Source: Halorubrum laminariae (GTDB lineage: Archaea > Halobacteriota > Halobacteria > Halobacteriales > Haloferacaceae). Taken from it: DNA of 64,000 nucleotides. The notes beneath the pieces are model-generated. The model was not told the origin of the DNA. It worked only from the letters and a program-made list of their open reading frames with translations, and searched no databases. Location of the stretch: positions 124,001 to 188,000 of the forward strand of contig NZ_JANHDL010000003.1 in the NCBI RefSeq assembly GCF_024494655.1, read 5' to 3'. How positions within the stretch are numbered: the first letter of the stretch is position 1; the number at the start of each line of letters is the position of its first letter. The translations under genes were made by a program, and so were the position numbers. Shown here in pieces: positions 1 to 8,698 of this stretch.

Positions 1-1
1 G

Positions 2-94
2 CCGGCCGAGGTGACCGTCGAGCGGACCACGCCGCCGATGCGGCTCGCGGGACCACCGTCGGACTTCTTCGAGGCGCTCGGCAAACTCTCGTGA
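2..94 (+). CDS. C-terminal end of a gene starting before the window, possibly NAD kinase
   Basis: Only the last 30 codons are visible, ending in TGA. The residues include the phrase MRLAGPPSDFFEALGKL, which I associate with the C-terminus of haloarchaeal ATP-NAD kinases (NAD + ATP to NADP + ADP), but no catalytic motif lies inside the window. The reading frame is GC-rich at third positions, as expected for this genome. The family assignment comes from recall of the tail only. The downstream membrane protein starts about 50 nt later, so co-transcription is possible. Confidence 0.4.
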   Translation, partial: PAEVTVERTTPPMRLAGPPSDFFEALGKLS

Positions 95-146
95 GCGGAG
101 CGCGCGACCCACAAAGCGTTTATCGTCCGGACGGCGACCACACCGC

Positions 147-827
147 GTGACTCGTCGGGCCGTCGTCGCCGGGTATGCCCTCGCCGCCGTCGCGGTCGCG
201 ATCTCGATCGCCGCCGCGTGGACCGCGTCGCCGGCGGCGGTCACCGGACCGCTCACCCGGCTCGCGGACCGACCGCTGTGGTTCGGCGTCGCGCTCGTGG
301 GCCTCGCCGCGGTTCGGCCCGCCCTCGCGTGGCCGACGACCCTGCTCTCTGCCGCCGTCGGCTTCGGCTACGGATGGGGAGGCATGCCGGTCGGCGTCGC
401 GCTCGTGACGGCGACCGCGCTGCCGCCGTACGGACTCGCTCGCTGGGGAATGTCGCGCGGTCGCGACGACCGCGCGACGGGAGTCTCGGCCCGCGTCCGT
501 GACGTCTGCGCGCGACTGGCCGCGGTCGGCGGGGGCGCTCGAACGGTGGCTGCGACGCGGCTGCTTCCGCTGCCCTCGGACGCCATCTCACTGGGTGCCG
601 GCGTCTCCGGGGTGGCGATCCAACCCTTCCTGCTCGGCACCGCCGTTGGCGAACTGCCGTGGGTGTTCCTCGGTGTCGCCGTCGGGGTCTCGCTCGATCG
701 ACTGGCCACCGGAGACCTCTCGGCCGTCGATCCGGCGGCGCTCGTGGCGATGGCGAGCGTCGGAGTACTGCTGCTCGCCGGGCCAGTGTATCAAACCGTC
801 AGCGAAGAGCCCGCCATGACAGCGTGA
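147..827 (+). CDS. TVP38/TMEM64 (VTT/DedA-like) membrane protein
   Basis: A 226-residue integral membrane protein with about six hydrophobic segments. The diagnostic VTT-type region lies near residues 130-180: an amphipathic stretch with RLLPLPSDAISLGAG followed by FLLGTAVGELPWVFLG, matching the re-entrant-loop motif of TVP38/TMEM64 and DedA proteins, which are thought to scramble or transport lipids. The start is a GTG shortly downstream of a T-rich stretch, giving a short leader. The 3' end runs into a 21-nt tandem duplication (818-858), so the last residues are encoded by repeat sequence. Substrate unknown. Confidence 0.8.
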   Translation: MTRRAVVAGYALAAVAVAISIAAAWTASPAAVTGPLTRLADRPLWFGVALVGLAAVRPALAWPTTLLSAAVGFGYGWGGMPVGVALVTATALPPYGLARWGMSRGRDDRATGVSARVRDVCARLAAVGGGARTVAATRLLPLPSDAISLGAGVSGVAIQPFLLGTAVGELPWVFLGVAVGVSLDRLATGDLSAVDPAALVAMASVGVLLLAGPVYQTVSEEPAMTA

Positions 828-858
828 CAGTCGCGGGCGACAGCGTGACAGTCGCGTG
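818..858. repeat. Two-copy 21-nt tandem repeat at a gene end
   Basis: Two copies of the unit GACAGCGTGACAGTCGCGGG (20 nt plus one spacer base; second copy differs at its last bases) start at 818 and 839. The first copy contains the stop codon of the upstream membrane protein. Its GACAGTCGCG-like core recalls the tandem repeat at 17811-17929 and the unit at 40356-40372. Confidence 0.7.
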
Positions 859-1205
859 TGACGACCACCGCAAGAACGGGCGGAACGTCGCGGGTACGGT
901 GGGACGTTCGACCGGTCGAACGCAGCGGCCTGCGTCGCCCGGCCGAACCGAATCGTGTGCCTCCGATCGGGACCGATGCGAGCGTGCATTCCCCCGGTCC
1001 CCAGATCCCGGGACCGCTCCCAGCCCTAACCCCGAAGCCCCCCTCGCGGAGCCGTCGGTGGCCCGACAGGGGATACTTCAACGGGGGATCGAGGGATATG
1101 CACGCCGCTCGCTGGACCACGACGATCGGACACGCGTCGCCGCGTCTGCGTCGTTTCCGCCGTGTTTCGACGCGATCACCACTACTGTTCTTGTCGCTTC
1201 TGCCG
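859..1205. other. Intergenic region, no gene seen
   Basis: About 350 nt between convergent genes. GC-rich, with C-runs near 1020-1045. Short open frames have poor haloarchaeal character and I support none. It probably holds the transcription ends of both flanking genes. Confidence 0.5.
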
Positions 1206-1928
1206 TTAGCTGTCGTCGTCGCTTCCGTTGCTTTCGCCGCCGTCTTCTCCCTCATAGGAGACCTCGATACCGCTCGGCACGGGACGGAGGAGGTACGATT
1301 CGGTGCCGCGGCGGACAGGTGCGAAGTCGGCGATGAAGCTCGTTCGCGCGTTCTCTCGCACTTCAAACTGCTCATTGAACGTGAGCGGAGCGTTCCCCGG
1401 AAGATCGATGGATGCCTCATCGCCGCCGGAGAGCGTCCCGTCGACGGCCGAGACGTCAAGCTGGAGGAACTGGTAGGTTCCGACCGCCAGTTCGCGCTCG
1501 TCGATGAGTTGCGTCTCGCCGTCCTGTAGCTGGACGAGGTCTGCCTCCTGTGGCTCGTCGAATTCGAAATACTCGCGACCGGCCGGTTCGTCCTCGTCGT
1601 CTTCGCTGTCCGTCTGATTCGCGCCTCCGTCGTCCGTTTGCGTGTCGTCAGTGTCGTTTGCGCTGTCCGCGTCGTCTGCGCCGTCCGTCTGCGTTTCGTT
1701 AGCGCTGCTTTCTGCGCCCTCGGGGCCGAGCCAGATCCCCTCGATGGTGACCACGAGCGACTCGAAGTCGGCGATGTCCGCCGGCTGGTCGGTTACCCGT
1801 GTCGCCAGCGTTCCGGTCGCCGTGCCGACGCAGCCGGCGAGGCCGACGGTCGCGAGTGCGGCGGCACCGGTGGTCTGCAGGTAGCGCCGCCTGCCGAGTG
1901 CGCCGAGGTCTGTGAGCCGATCGGACAC
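1206..1928 (-). CDS. DUF4382-type lipoprotein with Tat-like signal
   Basis: A 240-residue predicted secreted lipoprotein. The N-terminus has a twin-arginine-like stretch (GRRRYLQTTGAAAL) followed by a lipobox LAGC near residue 33, so it is probably exported folded and anchored by lipid. The body begins VTDQPADIADFESLVVTIEGI, a DUF4382 pattern, interrupted by a long Asp/Asn/Thr-rich acidic loop (about residues 75-115), and ends in another acidic tail. Start is GTG, one base downstream of the stop codon of the preceding small secreted protein, so the two are probably translationally coupled. Function of DUF4382 is unknown; cell-surface binding is a guess. Confidence 0.75.
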   Translation of the reverse strand: MSDRLTDLGALGRRRYLQTTGAAALATVGLAGCVGTATGTLATRVTDQPADIADFESLVVTIEGIWLGPEGAESSANETQTDGADDADSANDTDDTQTDDGGANQTDSEDDEDEPAGREYFEFDEPQEADLVQLQDGETQLIDERELAVGTYQFLQLDVSAVDGTLSGGDEASIDLPGNAPLTFNEQFEVRENARTSFIADFAPVRRGTESYLLRPVPSGIEVSYEGEDGGESNGSDDDS

Positions 1929-1929
1929 G

Positions 1930-2217
1930 CTAGTCTCCTCCCTCCCCGCGAGCCGCGTCGCCGGCGATATCGCTCACCGCGTCGCCGAGACTATCGAGAT
2001 CGCCGGAGAGGAAGTCGGTGACGCTCCCGAGGATGTCACCGACGAAGTCGGGGACCGGACTCGGGAGGTCGCTCGGCGGGCCGGCGGTCGCGTTCGCGTC
2101 CGCCGCACCCGCCGCGTCGTCGGGTCCGGGCGCGGCAGCAGCGGTACCGGCCGCCGCACCGACGATCAGTACCGCCGCGGCGAGCGCTGCGATCAGCGTC
2201 ATTCGGATAGCGTTCAT
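1930..2217 (-). CDS. Small secreted or membrane-anchored protein
   Basis: 95 residues: an N-terminal hydrophobic signal (MTLIAALAAAVLIVGAAAG), an Ala/Asp/Pro-rich linker and a C-terminal segment with a regular hydrophobic pattern (VGDILGSVTDFLSGDLDSL) that could form an amphipathic helix. No family recognised. A TATA box at 2248-2254 on the minus strand would place transcription initiation near 2225, so an in-frame GTG at 2223 is an alternative start. It leads a two-gene unit with the DUF4382 lipoprotein. Confidence 0.6.
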   Translation of the reverse strand: MNAIRMTLIAALAAAVLIVGAAAGTAAAAPGPDDAAGAADANATAGPPSDLPSPVPDFVGDILGSVTDFLSGDLDSLGDAVSDIAGDAARGEGGD

Positions 2218-2247
2218 AGGCACCTGCCGCTCGGAGCGCTACCACCT

Positions 2248-2254
2248 TTAATAC
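2248..2254 (-). promoter_or_regulatory. TATA box for the secreted-protein operon
   Basis: TATTAAA on the minus strand, centred about 26-30 nt before the start codon(s) of the small secreted protein, the usual spacing for near-leaderless haloarchaeal transcripts. Confidence 0.5.
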
Positions 2255-2260
2255 CGAAAG

Positions 2261-2529
2261 TCGTTCAACTGATTTTCGCCCAGTTAACTCGGTTTAACCG
2301 TCCGAAGACGGGCGAACGCGGCGATCGGGTGGAATCGGTTCGAATCGCGACTCCCGCGTCCACATTCGAACCACATACGCGCGAGGTCACTCATCGCCCG
2401 CAGTTGTTCGTCGGTGGCCGTCGCCGCCGAGACGAAATCGTGCCGATAATGTCAGTCGGTACCACTTCACGTAACGAGAGTTCGGTTCGTTCGACGACCT
2501 CGATTCCGGAGGGACACCCACCGCGGCGG
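2261..2529. other. Intergenic region, no gene seen
   Basis: Together with the adjacent promoter this leaves about 300 nt without a gene. A short AT-rich patch at 2265-2300 is the only visible structure; no RNA gene or convincing short ORF. Confidence 0.4.
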
Positions 2530-2892
2530 TCAGTCGCCGAGTACGCCGCCAATCGCGCCGGCCAGCGCGGAGTCGATCGCGAACAGGACAGTCACGAAGA
2601 GTCCCACGACGAGGACGCCGGCGCTGCCGAGCAGACTGCCGATCGGTCCGCCGACGAGTCCGACGAGCCCACCGAGAACGGCGAGCGTCAGCGTGACGAC
2701 GAGCCCGCCGACGGATCCTGCGAGCAGTCCGTGCCAGAGCCCGGACCCGATGCCGCCGCCGGCGACGTACCCGGCGACGAACCCGCCGATCAGCCCCGCG
2801 CCGATGTGGCCGACGATTGGCGCGAGCGTCGCGAGCAGTCCCGCAACGATCATCACGACGAACCCGTAGCCGACCGCGCGCCAGTTGGTCAT
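2530..2892 (-). CDS. DUF5518-like Gly-rich membrane protein
   Basis: 120 residues starting MTNWRAVGYGFVVMIVAG. Four hydrophobic segments rich in Gly/Ala/Val, with GLIGGFVAGYVAGGG near residue 35-50, match the haloarchaeal DUF5518 pattern. A longer in-frame reading upstream is possible but is low in hydrophobic content and crosses the promoter of the next divergent gene, so I chose the internal ATG. No function is known. Confidence 0.65.
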   Translation of the reverse strand: MTNWRAVGYGFVVMIVAGLLATLAPIVGHIGAGLIGGFVAGYVAGGGIGSGLWHGLLAGSVGGLVVTLTLAVLGGLVGLVGGPIGSLLGSAGVLVVGLFVTVLFAIDSALAGAIGGVLGD

Positions 2893-2992
2893 GCGGTTGC
2901 TCTCCGGGGAACGTACAAAAATCTCTTGTAGGTACAAAGCGGTCTCGACCTGCACCCCACCGCCGATGGCGAGGGCGACGCGGCGACGACGG

Positions 2993-2998
2993 TTTATA
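2993..2998 (+). promoter_or_regulatory. TATA box of a leaderless gene
   Basis: TTTATA lies about 27 nt before the ATG at 3023, implying that transcription begins at or next to the start codon. This decides the start against a longer in-frame reading from 2885. Confidence 0.55.
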
Positions 2999-3022
2999 TC
3001 GATCCGAACCGAAGACGGTCGC

Positions 3023-4012
3023 ATGCCCTCCGGACAGCGCCCTCCGTCAGCGAGCGTGCACCCGGATGCTGCCTCCGCATCGCTCGATGAGGCCTCTGAG
3101 TCCCCTGAGGCCGCCGACACCACAGATGCCACAGACGCCGGGGATACGGCGATCGAGTGGGGACCGGTTAGCTACGACCGGATCCGCTCTGTGACCCTCG
3201 GAATCGCCGCGGTCATCGCCACGGTCGTCGTCGCATTTCTCGCCTCTCTGGTACCGGTCGTGGTGACTGGGTTCGCGGCTGAGGGCGGCGGAGCCAGCCT
3301 CTCCTCGATCGACGCGTCCACGATCGCCGTCGGCGTTCTCCTAGTGGCCGCGGCCGCGATATCGCTGCTGCCGGTCGCGGGCGTCGCGCGCTCGGAGTGG
3401 GCTCCGGAATCAGGGTCATTCCGCGAGGCGGTCGATCTCTCGTGGATTCGACCGCTGTGGCTTCTCGGAGGTGCCCTCGCTACGGTCGGGCTGTTCGTGG
3501 CGCTCCCGTCGAACGCTGTCGGCGGGCTCTGGCCGCTCGCGTGGTCGGTGTTCATGCTCCCGCAACTCCTCAGATCTACGGGGACGACGGTGCGGGTCGA
3601 TCCGACCGAGGCCGTGATCGAACGCGAGAACCAGACGACCGACCGGAGTCGATGCGACGACCTGCAGGCCGTGGTCCGGACGCGGCGGATCGATCTCCCC
3701 CTGACGGCGACGACGCTCTTCGTCCTCGCGTATCGCGGGAACGCGTGGTACCGGTCGACGCCGTGGCTGTTCGTGCCGAGCGACCGAGCCGATGCGGTCG
3801 AGTCGCGCCTCGACGCCGTGCTCGCGCGCGGCGACGGCCCCGAACGCGCGACGACACCGGAGCGGGTGACGCTTGCGTTGCTCGGGTCAGCCTCGCTGGT
3901 CGTCGGCCTCGTAATCGCCGTCGCGGCCGACGAGGGAGCGGCCGGCGTGTTCTTGGCCCTGTTGACGGCACCGTTCAGCCTCCTGTTTCTCGCACTCGCG
4001 GCGCGGCTGTGA
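3023..4012 (+). CDS. Predicted membrane protein, unknown function
   Basis: 329 residues: an Asp/Glu/Thr-rich N-terminal tail of about 45 residues, then hydrophobic helices near residues 58-85, 100-122 and 140-190, a soluble central region with DPTEAVIERENQTTD, and two C-terminal helices. The layout (paired N-terminal helices, PH-like soluble part, paired C-terminal helices) is common among haloarchaeal membrane proteins of unknown role. Start set by the TATA box at 2993-2998. I do not recognise a named family. Confidence 0.6.
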   Translation: MPSGQRPPSASVHPDAASASLDEASESPEAADTTDATDAGDTAIEWGPVSYDRIRSVTLGIAAVIATVVVAFLASLVPVVVTGFAAEGGGASLSSIDASTIAVGVLLVAAAAISLLPVAGVARSEWAPESGSFREAVDLSWIRPLWLLGGALATVGLFVALPSNAVGGLWPLAWSVFMLPQLLRSTGTTVRVDPTEAVIERENQTTDRSRCDDLQAVVRTRRIDLPLTATTLFVLAYRGNAWYRSTPWLFVPSDRADAVESRLDAVLARGDGPERATTPERVTLALLGSASLVVGLVIAVAADEGAAGVFLALLTAPFSLLFLALAARL

Positions 4013-4049
4013 CTCGAGCATCCAAGTATCGCGCCCCCGTAGGACAGGC

Positions 4050-4346
4050 ATGGACAGTCGCCGGCTCGAACGAGAGCTTGAAGATGCCTTCGACGGAACC
4101 CAAGCAGCGCGGCGAGCCGTCGCCCGCGCGGCGACCGACCTCGCCGACTCCGAGCAGCCCTCTCGCGATCGCGGACACGCGCTCACCGTCCCCGAGGTGA
4201 TAGCGAACCTCGAAGACGCTCCCGACGGGCTGTCGGTCGTCGACCGCTGGAACTGGTGGATCGGAGCGCTCGATGTCGCCTACGGCGGCTACGACTACTT
4301 CTCGGTCAGCGCTGTCGGGGACGACGCGGGCGACCTTCGGCGGTAG
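4050..4346 (+). CDS. Conserved-looking small hypothetical protein
   Basis: 98 residues with no signal or membrane segment. The N-terminal half is helical and charged (RRLERELEDAFDGTQAARRAV), the C-terminal half has aromatic residues (DRWNWWIGALDVAYGGYDYF). Amino-acid and codon composition are those of a real haloarchaeal gene. It starts 37 nt after the preceding membrane protein and may share its transcript. Family not recognised. Confidence 0.55.
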   Translation: MDSRRLERELEDAFDGTQAARRAVARAATDLADSEQPSRDRGHALTVPEVIANLEDAPDGLSVVDRWNWWIGALDVAYGGYDYFSVSAVGDDAGDLRR

Positions 4347-4465
4347 TTGGCGATGTCTGGGAGATACGCTGACCGATTCTCCGGAGAGTGCGCTCAACGC
4401 GACCACTTTCAGTTTCACTCCGCGGATGGCTCAGGTATAGGGGTGTTACGGCCCTCTTGTGGGGT

Positions 4466-4642
4466 ATGAGCGCGAGCAGCCACGACCGACCGCGGTACGC
4501 GACGGCGACGCGCGTAGATGTCACGGAGTGTCGAACGGATCGGATCGTCGACCGAAGCCGAGATAACCGCGTTCGCGGGAGCGAGGTACACCTCGAGCGT
4601 CGGGGCGGACGGACGTTTCTCGTGACGACACCGACGGCGTAA
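4466..4642 (+). CDS. Small hypothetical protein
   Basis: 58 residues, start ATG chosen over an in-frame upstream start because the upstream stretch lacks coding character. The C-terminus (GSEVHLERRGGRTFLVTTPT) has a beta-strand-like pattern. Arg/Asp/Thr-rich, soluble. No family recognised, and a chance ORF is possible. Confidence 0.4.
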   Translation: MSASSHDRPRYATATRVDVTECRTDRIVDRSRDNRVRGSEVHLERRGGRTFLVTTPTA

Positions 4643-4705
4643 GCGACGACGCCAGACAGCCGTACGCCTACAGGACCGTTCGGATCAGTCTCCGGTGTTT
4701 CCGAC

Positions 4706-5773
4706 TCAGTCGTCGGCCGTCACCGGCGCTTCACCCGTACCGCCGTCGGCGAGGAGGCTGTTGAGCCCGACACCGAGCGCCTCGTTCGTGCGTGCGACCG
4801 ACTCCGCGCGAGACACGTCTGTCACGAGCGCGCGGATCGCGTCGACGTTCTCGGGGACCACGTCGGCCTCCTGGTGGACGTTCTGGAACAGGTACAGGTC
4901 CCGCCCCTCGACGCTCACCGATTCCTCCCAGACGCAGTTCTCCCAGAGGTCGCCACGTGACCGGCCCAAGTCGGAGGCGTAGTCTTTGAGTGTCCCGGCA
5001 CCGTCGATGCCGGCGCGTTCGGGGATCTGGAACACGCGGGACTGCTCGGCGAGCAGGCCGCGGACGGCCGAGGTCGACGGCTCCGTGTCGAGCGTGACGT
5101 TGACGCTGTGCGTGTGCATGCCCGTCACGGGCGCTTTGAGCGCGGCGGTGTCGATGTCGATGTCGGGCAGGATTTCGTTGACGTCTGGGCCGTGGTGTGA
5201 GGGAACCGTCGCCGGGTCCGGGATCACGTCGTTTATCGGACCGCGGTCTGTCTCGCTCGGGTCGCCGCCGCGGCGGACAAGCGTGACGCGGGCCTTTTCC
5301 ACGCCGAACTCCTCGTCGAGCGGGGCGAGAATACGAGAGAGTCCGGTGCTGTTACACGAGACGACCCGGAGGGAGTCGGCGTCAGCCACCTCGTCGCCGC
5401 TCGCGCGAGCGTTGAACGAGGCGTCGGCGATCGCCGCATCTTCGCCGCCCTGATACACGGCGGGGGTGTCGTGCGCCTCGTAAACTGGGCGGTTCCGTTC
5501 GCCGATGCCGGAGGGAGCGCAGTCGACGATCACGTCGACGGCGTCGAGCAGGTTGGCGAGCGTCCCCGAGACGGTGAGTCCAGCCGTCTCGAACTCGTCG
5601 ACGCGATCGTCTATCGCGGCGTATAGGTCGTAGCCCCGCCGGATCGCGGCCTCCGCGCCGTAGTCGGGACTGGTTTTCGTCACGCCCACGAGTTCCATGT
5701 CGGGTTGGGCCGCGACCGCGTCCGCGACCCGCTTGCCGATCGTGCCGTACCCGTTGACGCCCACGCGTGTCAT
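4706..5773 (-). CDS. gap: Type II glyceraldehyde-3-phosphate dehydrogenase
   Basis: 355-residue archaeal-type GAPDH, which interconverts glyceraldehyde 3-phosphate and 1,3-bisphosphoglycerate with NAD(P). The Rossmann glycine motif is at the N-terminus ([13 protein letters not shown], residues 4-16) and the catalytic cysteine is Cys140 in [11 protein letters not shown]. The His-containing catalytic segment [14 protein letters not shown] follows. Length is normal for the archaeal family. In-frame starts also exist at 5782 and 5800; the ATG at 5773 gives the canonical [10 protein letters not shown] start. Most haloarchaea also carry a bacterial-type GAPDH; the type II form is usually assigned to gluconeogenesis. 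Confidence 0.93.
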   Translation of the reverse strand: MTRVGVNGYGTIGKRVADAVAAQPDMELVGVTKTSPDYGAEAAIRRGYDLYAAIDDRVDEFETAGLTVSGTLANLLDAVDVIVDCAPSGIGERNRPVYEAHDTPAVYQGGEDAAIADASFNARASGDEVADADSLRVVSCNSTGLSRILAPLDEEFGVEKARVTLVRRGGDPSETDRGPINDVIPDPATVPSHHGPDVNEILPDIDIDTAALKAPVTGMHTHSVNVTLDTEPSTSAVRGLLAEQSRVFQIPERAGIDGAGTLKDYASDLGRSRGDLWENCVWEESVSVEGRDLYLFQNVHQEADVVPENVDAIRALVTDVSRAESVARTNEALGVGLNSLLADGGTGEAPVTADD

Positions 5774-5910
5774 ATGCTCCATTCGAGCGGGGTGCCGCAT
5801 AATGTTTTCGAGAAACGCGAATCGAAATTAACTACGGCGCGAGTAATCCATCGGTTAATTCGACGCCGGTTCGGGGCGGACGAATGTAACTCTGTTTCGG
5901 AATAGAGTTG

Positions 5911-7668
5911 TTAGTGGTCGCCGCCGGTCCCGCGTCGGTCCGAATCGAGATCGATGTCGAGCTCCTCCAAGAGTTCCTCGGCCTCCTCGCGCTTCGCTTG
6001 GTGGTCTTCGAGGAACTCGCGCATGAGCTCTGCGGCCTGCTCCTTGCAGCCGCCACAGAGGCGCTCGCCAGTCACGCACTCGGAGTACACCTCCTTCGTC
6101 AGTTCGTCGTCGTCGCCGGCGAGAAGGTAGGCATACAGCTCGTAGACGGGACACTCGTCGGCCTCGCCGCCGAGTTCGCGCTGCTTCTCTGCGGTGTCGC
6201 GGCCGCCCGTCGTCGCCGCCCGGACCTTGTCGTATCCGTCCTCTGGGTCGTCCAACAGCGAGATGTGGCTCGCCGGGATCGACGAGGACATCTTTCCGCC
6301 GGTGAGACCGGTCATGAACCGGTGGTAGATCGAGGACGGCTGTCGGAAGCCGAACCCGTCGTGGTCGATCTCGATTTCCCGCGCCAGCGACTCGGCCTCA
6401 GTCTCCGATAGGTCTAAGGCATCAACGTGGGCGTCGTAGACGCGCTTCTTGCCGTCAATATTCTCAATCAAGGCTTTGAATGCCTCGTCAGTGGCATTGC
6501 GATCGAGGAAGCGAGTTCGGCGCTGAAGCGGTTCCTGACCTCCAGATTTTAGCTTTTTCTGAAGAGAGTTGACAGCCTCACCGGGGGTCAATCTGTAAGG
6601 CTCCACCTCAAGTGGTACCAAAGTAGAGAGGATTTTGTTCCACTCTTCACCCGAAAATCTATGTCCGGCATCAGCTAACTCCTCTACCGATAGGTGATAC
6701 TCCCTCAATCTATTCTCATCTAGGGAGACATCATCTAATTCTTTCAACAGATATGACGCTTGACGACAGGTGACGTTACCCAGATCTGCGTCGTCAACGC
6801 CAATTCTGTTGGTTTTCATCCCGAGACCTGATCTGATTGATTCCTCGACCTTCTCATAGAGCCAACTGACCAGCCGCCGTTCGTCGTCGTCGAGCTCGAA
6901 GCTCGCGAACGCCTCGGTCACCTTGAAGTAGCGCACCCGAGTCGCTAGGTCGCGGGTGAGCCGGACGTGCGGGTCTTGGTCGGGACCGACCGGGATCACG
7001 GTGGGTTTCGGCTCGTCGACGAGTTGGGGATACAGGATGTCTGCGGTCTGGGTCACGACGCTTTGCATGTGCGAGATGTTCGTCTCGCCGTCGAAGCCGT
7101 AGATTGCCTCAAACTCCGAGAAGTTCGCCTTCGAGCCGAGTTCGAACCCGAGGTCTTGGACCGCGCGGTTGTCCGACTGGCGGTATACCTCTCCCTCCTC
7201 GGCGTCGAATCCGAGTGCCAAAAGCGACAACAGGTAGCTGCGGGCGTGCTCGTCGATCTCGTCCCACGACATCCCCCGCGCGGAGTGCGCCTCCAAGTCG
7301 GCGATCAGACCGAAGGCGTCTGCGCCCCGCCGTTGATGCCAGATAATCTCGTCGAAGACGAGCTTGTGGCCGATGTGCGGATCGCCCGTCGGCATGAATC
7401 CCGACAGCGCCGCGAACGGCTCGTCGTTCGCCATCGCCTCCGCGACCGCGTCGTACTCGCGGTGACCGAAGATGACGCCGCGACGCATCAGGTAATGCGG
7501 GTCCGTCACCTCGTCGGCGACGTCGTCGAACGCCTCGATGCCGAACTCCGCGAACAGGTCCGCGTAGTCGCCGACCGACGCCGAACCCCACGGGTCGAGC
7601 GCGACGTCCTCGCTCGGTTCGCCGTCCGCGCGCTCGGTCCCGCCGTCACCGAGGGTATCCTCGTCCAT
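5911..7668 (-). CDS. trpS: Tryptophan--tRNA ligase
   Basis: 585-residue class I aminoacyl-tRNA synthetase charging tRNA-Trp. The HIGH motif is PHIGHK at residues 97-102 and the KMSKS motif is KMSSS at 459-463, followed by a Cys-containing C-terminal region (CVTGERLCGGC). Between VRYFKVTEAFAS and the KMSSS loop lies a long insertion relative to bacterial TrpRS. The DNA for about residues 266-423 (roughly 6400-6870) is much more AT-rich than the rest, although the frame stays open. No intein splice motifs are visible. The start MDEDTLGDGG follows a plausible intergenic gap. Confidence 0.93.
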   Translation of the reverse strand: MDEDTLGDGGTERADGEPSEDVALDPWGSASVGDYADLFAEFGIEAFDDVADEVTDPHYLMRRGVIFGHREYDAVAEAMANDEPFAALSGFMPTGDPHIGHKLVFDEIIWHQRRGADAFGLIADLEAHSARGMSWDEIDEHARSYLLSLLALGFDAEEGEVYRQSDNRAVQDLGFELGSKANFSEFEAIYGFDGETNISHMQSVVTQTADILYPQLVDEPKPTVIPVGPDQDPHVRLTRDLATRVRYFKVTEAFASFELDDDERRLVSWLYEKVEESIRSGLGMKTNRIGVDDADLGNVTCRQASYLLKELDDVSLDENRLREYHLSVEELADAGHRFSGEEWNKILSTLVPLEVEPYRLTPGEAVNSLQKKLKSGGQEPLQRRTRFLDRNATDEAFKALIENIDGKKRVYDAHVDALDLSETEAESLAREIEIDHDGFGFRQPSSIYHRFMTGLTGGKMSSSIPASHISLLDDPEDGYDKVRAATTGGRDTAEKQRELGGEADECPVYELYAYLLAGDDDELTKEVYSECVTGERLCGGCKEQAAELMREFLEDHQAKREEAEELLEELDIDLDSDRRGTGGDH

Positions 7669-7736
7669 ACGTCTCCTCCCGTCGGTCGACGCAAAAACCG
7701 TTCGGATGGGCAAGCACCGAGCGAACCGGTCGTTCG

Positions 7737-8063
7737 CTACCGCGGCGACGCGATCCGCGCGACGACTCGCACCGCCGTCGCCGCGGATAGCGCCCACCCC
7801 ACGAACACGAGCGCGGCCGCGAGAACGACGGACCACTCGCGAGCGGCCGCCCAGAGCGGATAGATCGCCGCCGAGTCGGCGATTCCCGACCCGATCCCCG
7901 CTGCGAGCGCGTTGGACGCTCCCGGTGTTGCGACCTCGTTCGTCCCGTCCGCGAGTGCGGTGACCGTCAGCGCGCCAAGACCGAAAAGCGGCGGGACAGA
8001 CATCGCGAACAGGACGATCCCACACGCCACGGTGCGTCCGAGGCGGCCGAACCGACCCGGCAC
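7737..8063 (-). CDS. Small membrane protein, unknown function
   Basis: About 108 residues with three hydrophobic segments: VACGIVLFAMSVPPLFGLGALTV, an Ala-rich middle helix, and SVVLAAALVFVGWALSAATAV at the end. The start is uncertain; I chose a GTG just before the first membrane segment because the upstream frame is Arg/Ser/Pro-rich and looks non-coding. It lies upstream of trpS on the same strand. No family recognised. Confidence 0.45.
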   Translation of the reverse strand: MPGRFGRLGRTVACGIVLFAMSVPPLFGLGALTVTALADGTNEVATPGASNALAAGIGSGIADSAAIYPLWAAAREWSVVLAAALVFVGWALSAATAVRVVARIASPR

Positions 8064-8384
8064 GCCTCCGGACTTCCCTCGCAGTCGTCGCGTCCGCGAG
8101 CGGCGTGCCCGCTGATAACCCTTTTCGCGTCTCCGATCGATCTCCCCCGTCCGATCGCTCGGTTGCTCCCGACCGGTGCCCGGCCGCCGCCGAGTTCGTG
8201 AGTGTCGACCGACCTCTCGCCGGTGACTCGCTCCCCGTTGCCGTCGCATGGCGGGCGTGGCCGCGGTATCACTTATAGCGAGCAGGGTCTCCGGACGCGT
8301 GCCTCGCTGATCGCCATCGTTCGTCGCGGTTCCGCCACACGTCGAGATGCGCGTCCTTTTGTCAGGGCGTCTCGTAGTCCGGAC
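8064..8384. other. Intergenic region between divergent genes, no gene seen
   Basis: About 320 nt, GC-rich and Arg/Pro/Ser-coding in every frame, which is typical of non-coding haloarchaeal DNA. I see no RNA gene; promoters of both flanking genes presumably lie here. Confidence 0.35.
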
Positions 8385-8570
8385 GTGACACCCCGGACGC
8401 CGAACTACCGGACGCTCCGTCTCCTGTGTGCGAACGGGGCCGGTATGTTCGGGTTCCTGTTGGCGTACGTCCTCGGACGGGACCCCGTACTCGCGGTCGC
8501 GACGGGGGCCGTCGTCGCCGCTATCGGTTACGCGGCCTCCAGCGCGGTGGTCGAGTACGCGCGCGGGTGA
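8385..8570 (+). CDS. Small two-helix membrane protein
   Basis: 61 residues from a GTG start. Two hydrophobic helices, GMFGFLLAYVLGRDPVLAVA and AVVAAIGYAASSAVVEY, with a charged N-terminus. The size and pattern resemble small membrane proteins that are common in haloarchaea; role unknown. The longer in-frame reading from 8202 has no coding character. Confidence 0.5.
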   Translation: MTPRTPNYRTLRLLCANGAGMFGFLLAYVLGRDPVLAVATGAVVAAIGYAASSAVVEYARG

Positions 8571-8698
8571 GTCGGTCGCGGTCGACGCCGTGGTTCCGCG
8601 GACTGTTTCGTGGATGGCAACTGCTGCGCACCGCTTTGCGACCCCCAACCGATAAATATGCGAACGGTTATCATTTTGAATCCCGTGGACACTATCGA

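Noticed and set aside
5911..7668. Intein in TrpRS as explanation of the AT-rich block
   Set aside because: No N-terminal Cys/Ser block or C-terminal HN-Cys/Ser/Thr junction; the region continues the TrpRS fold.
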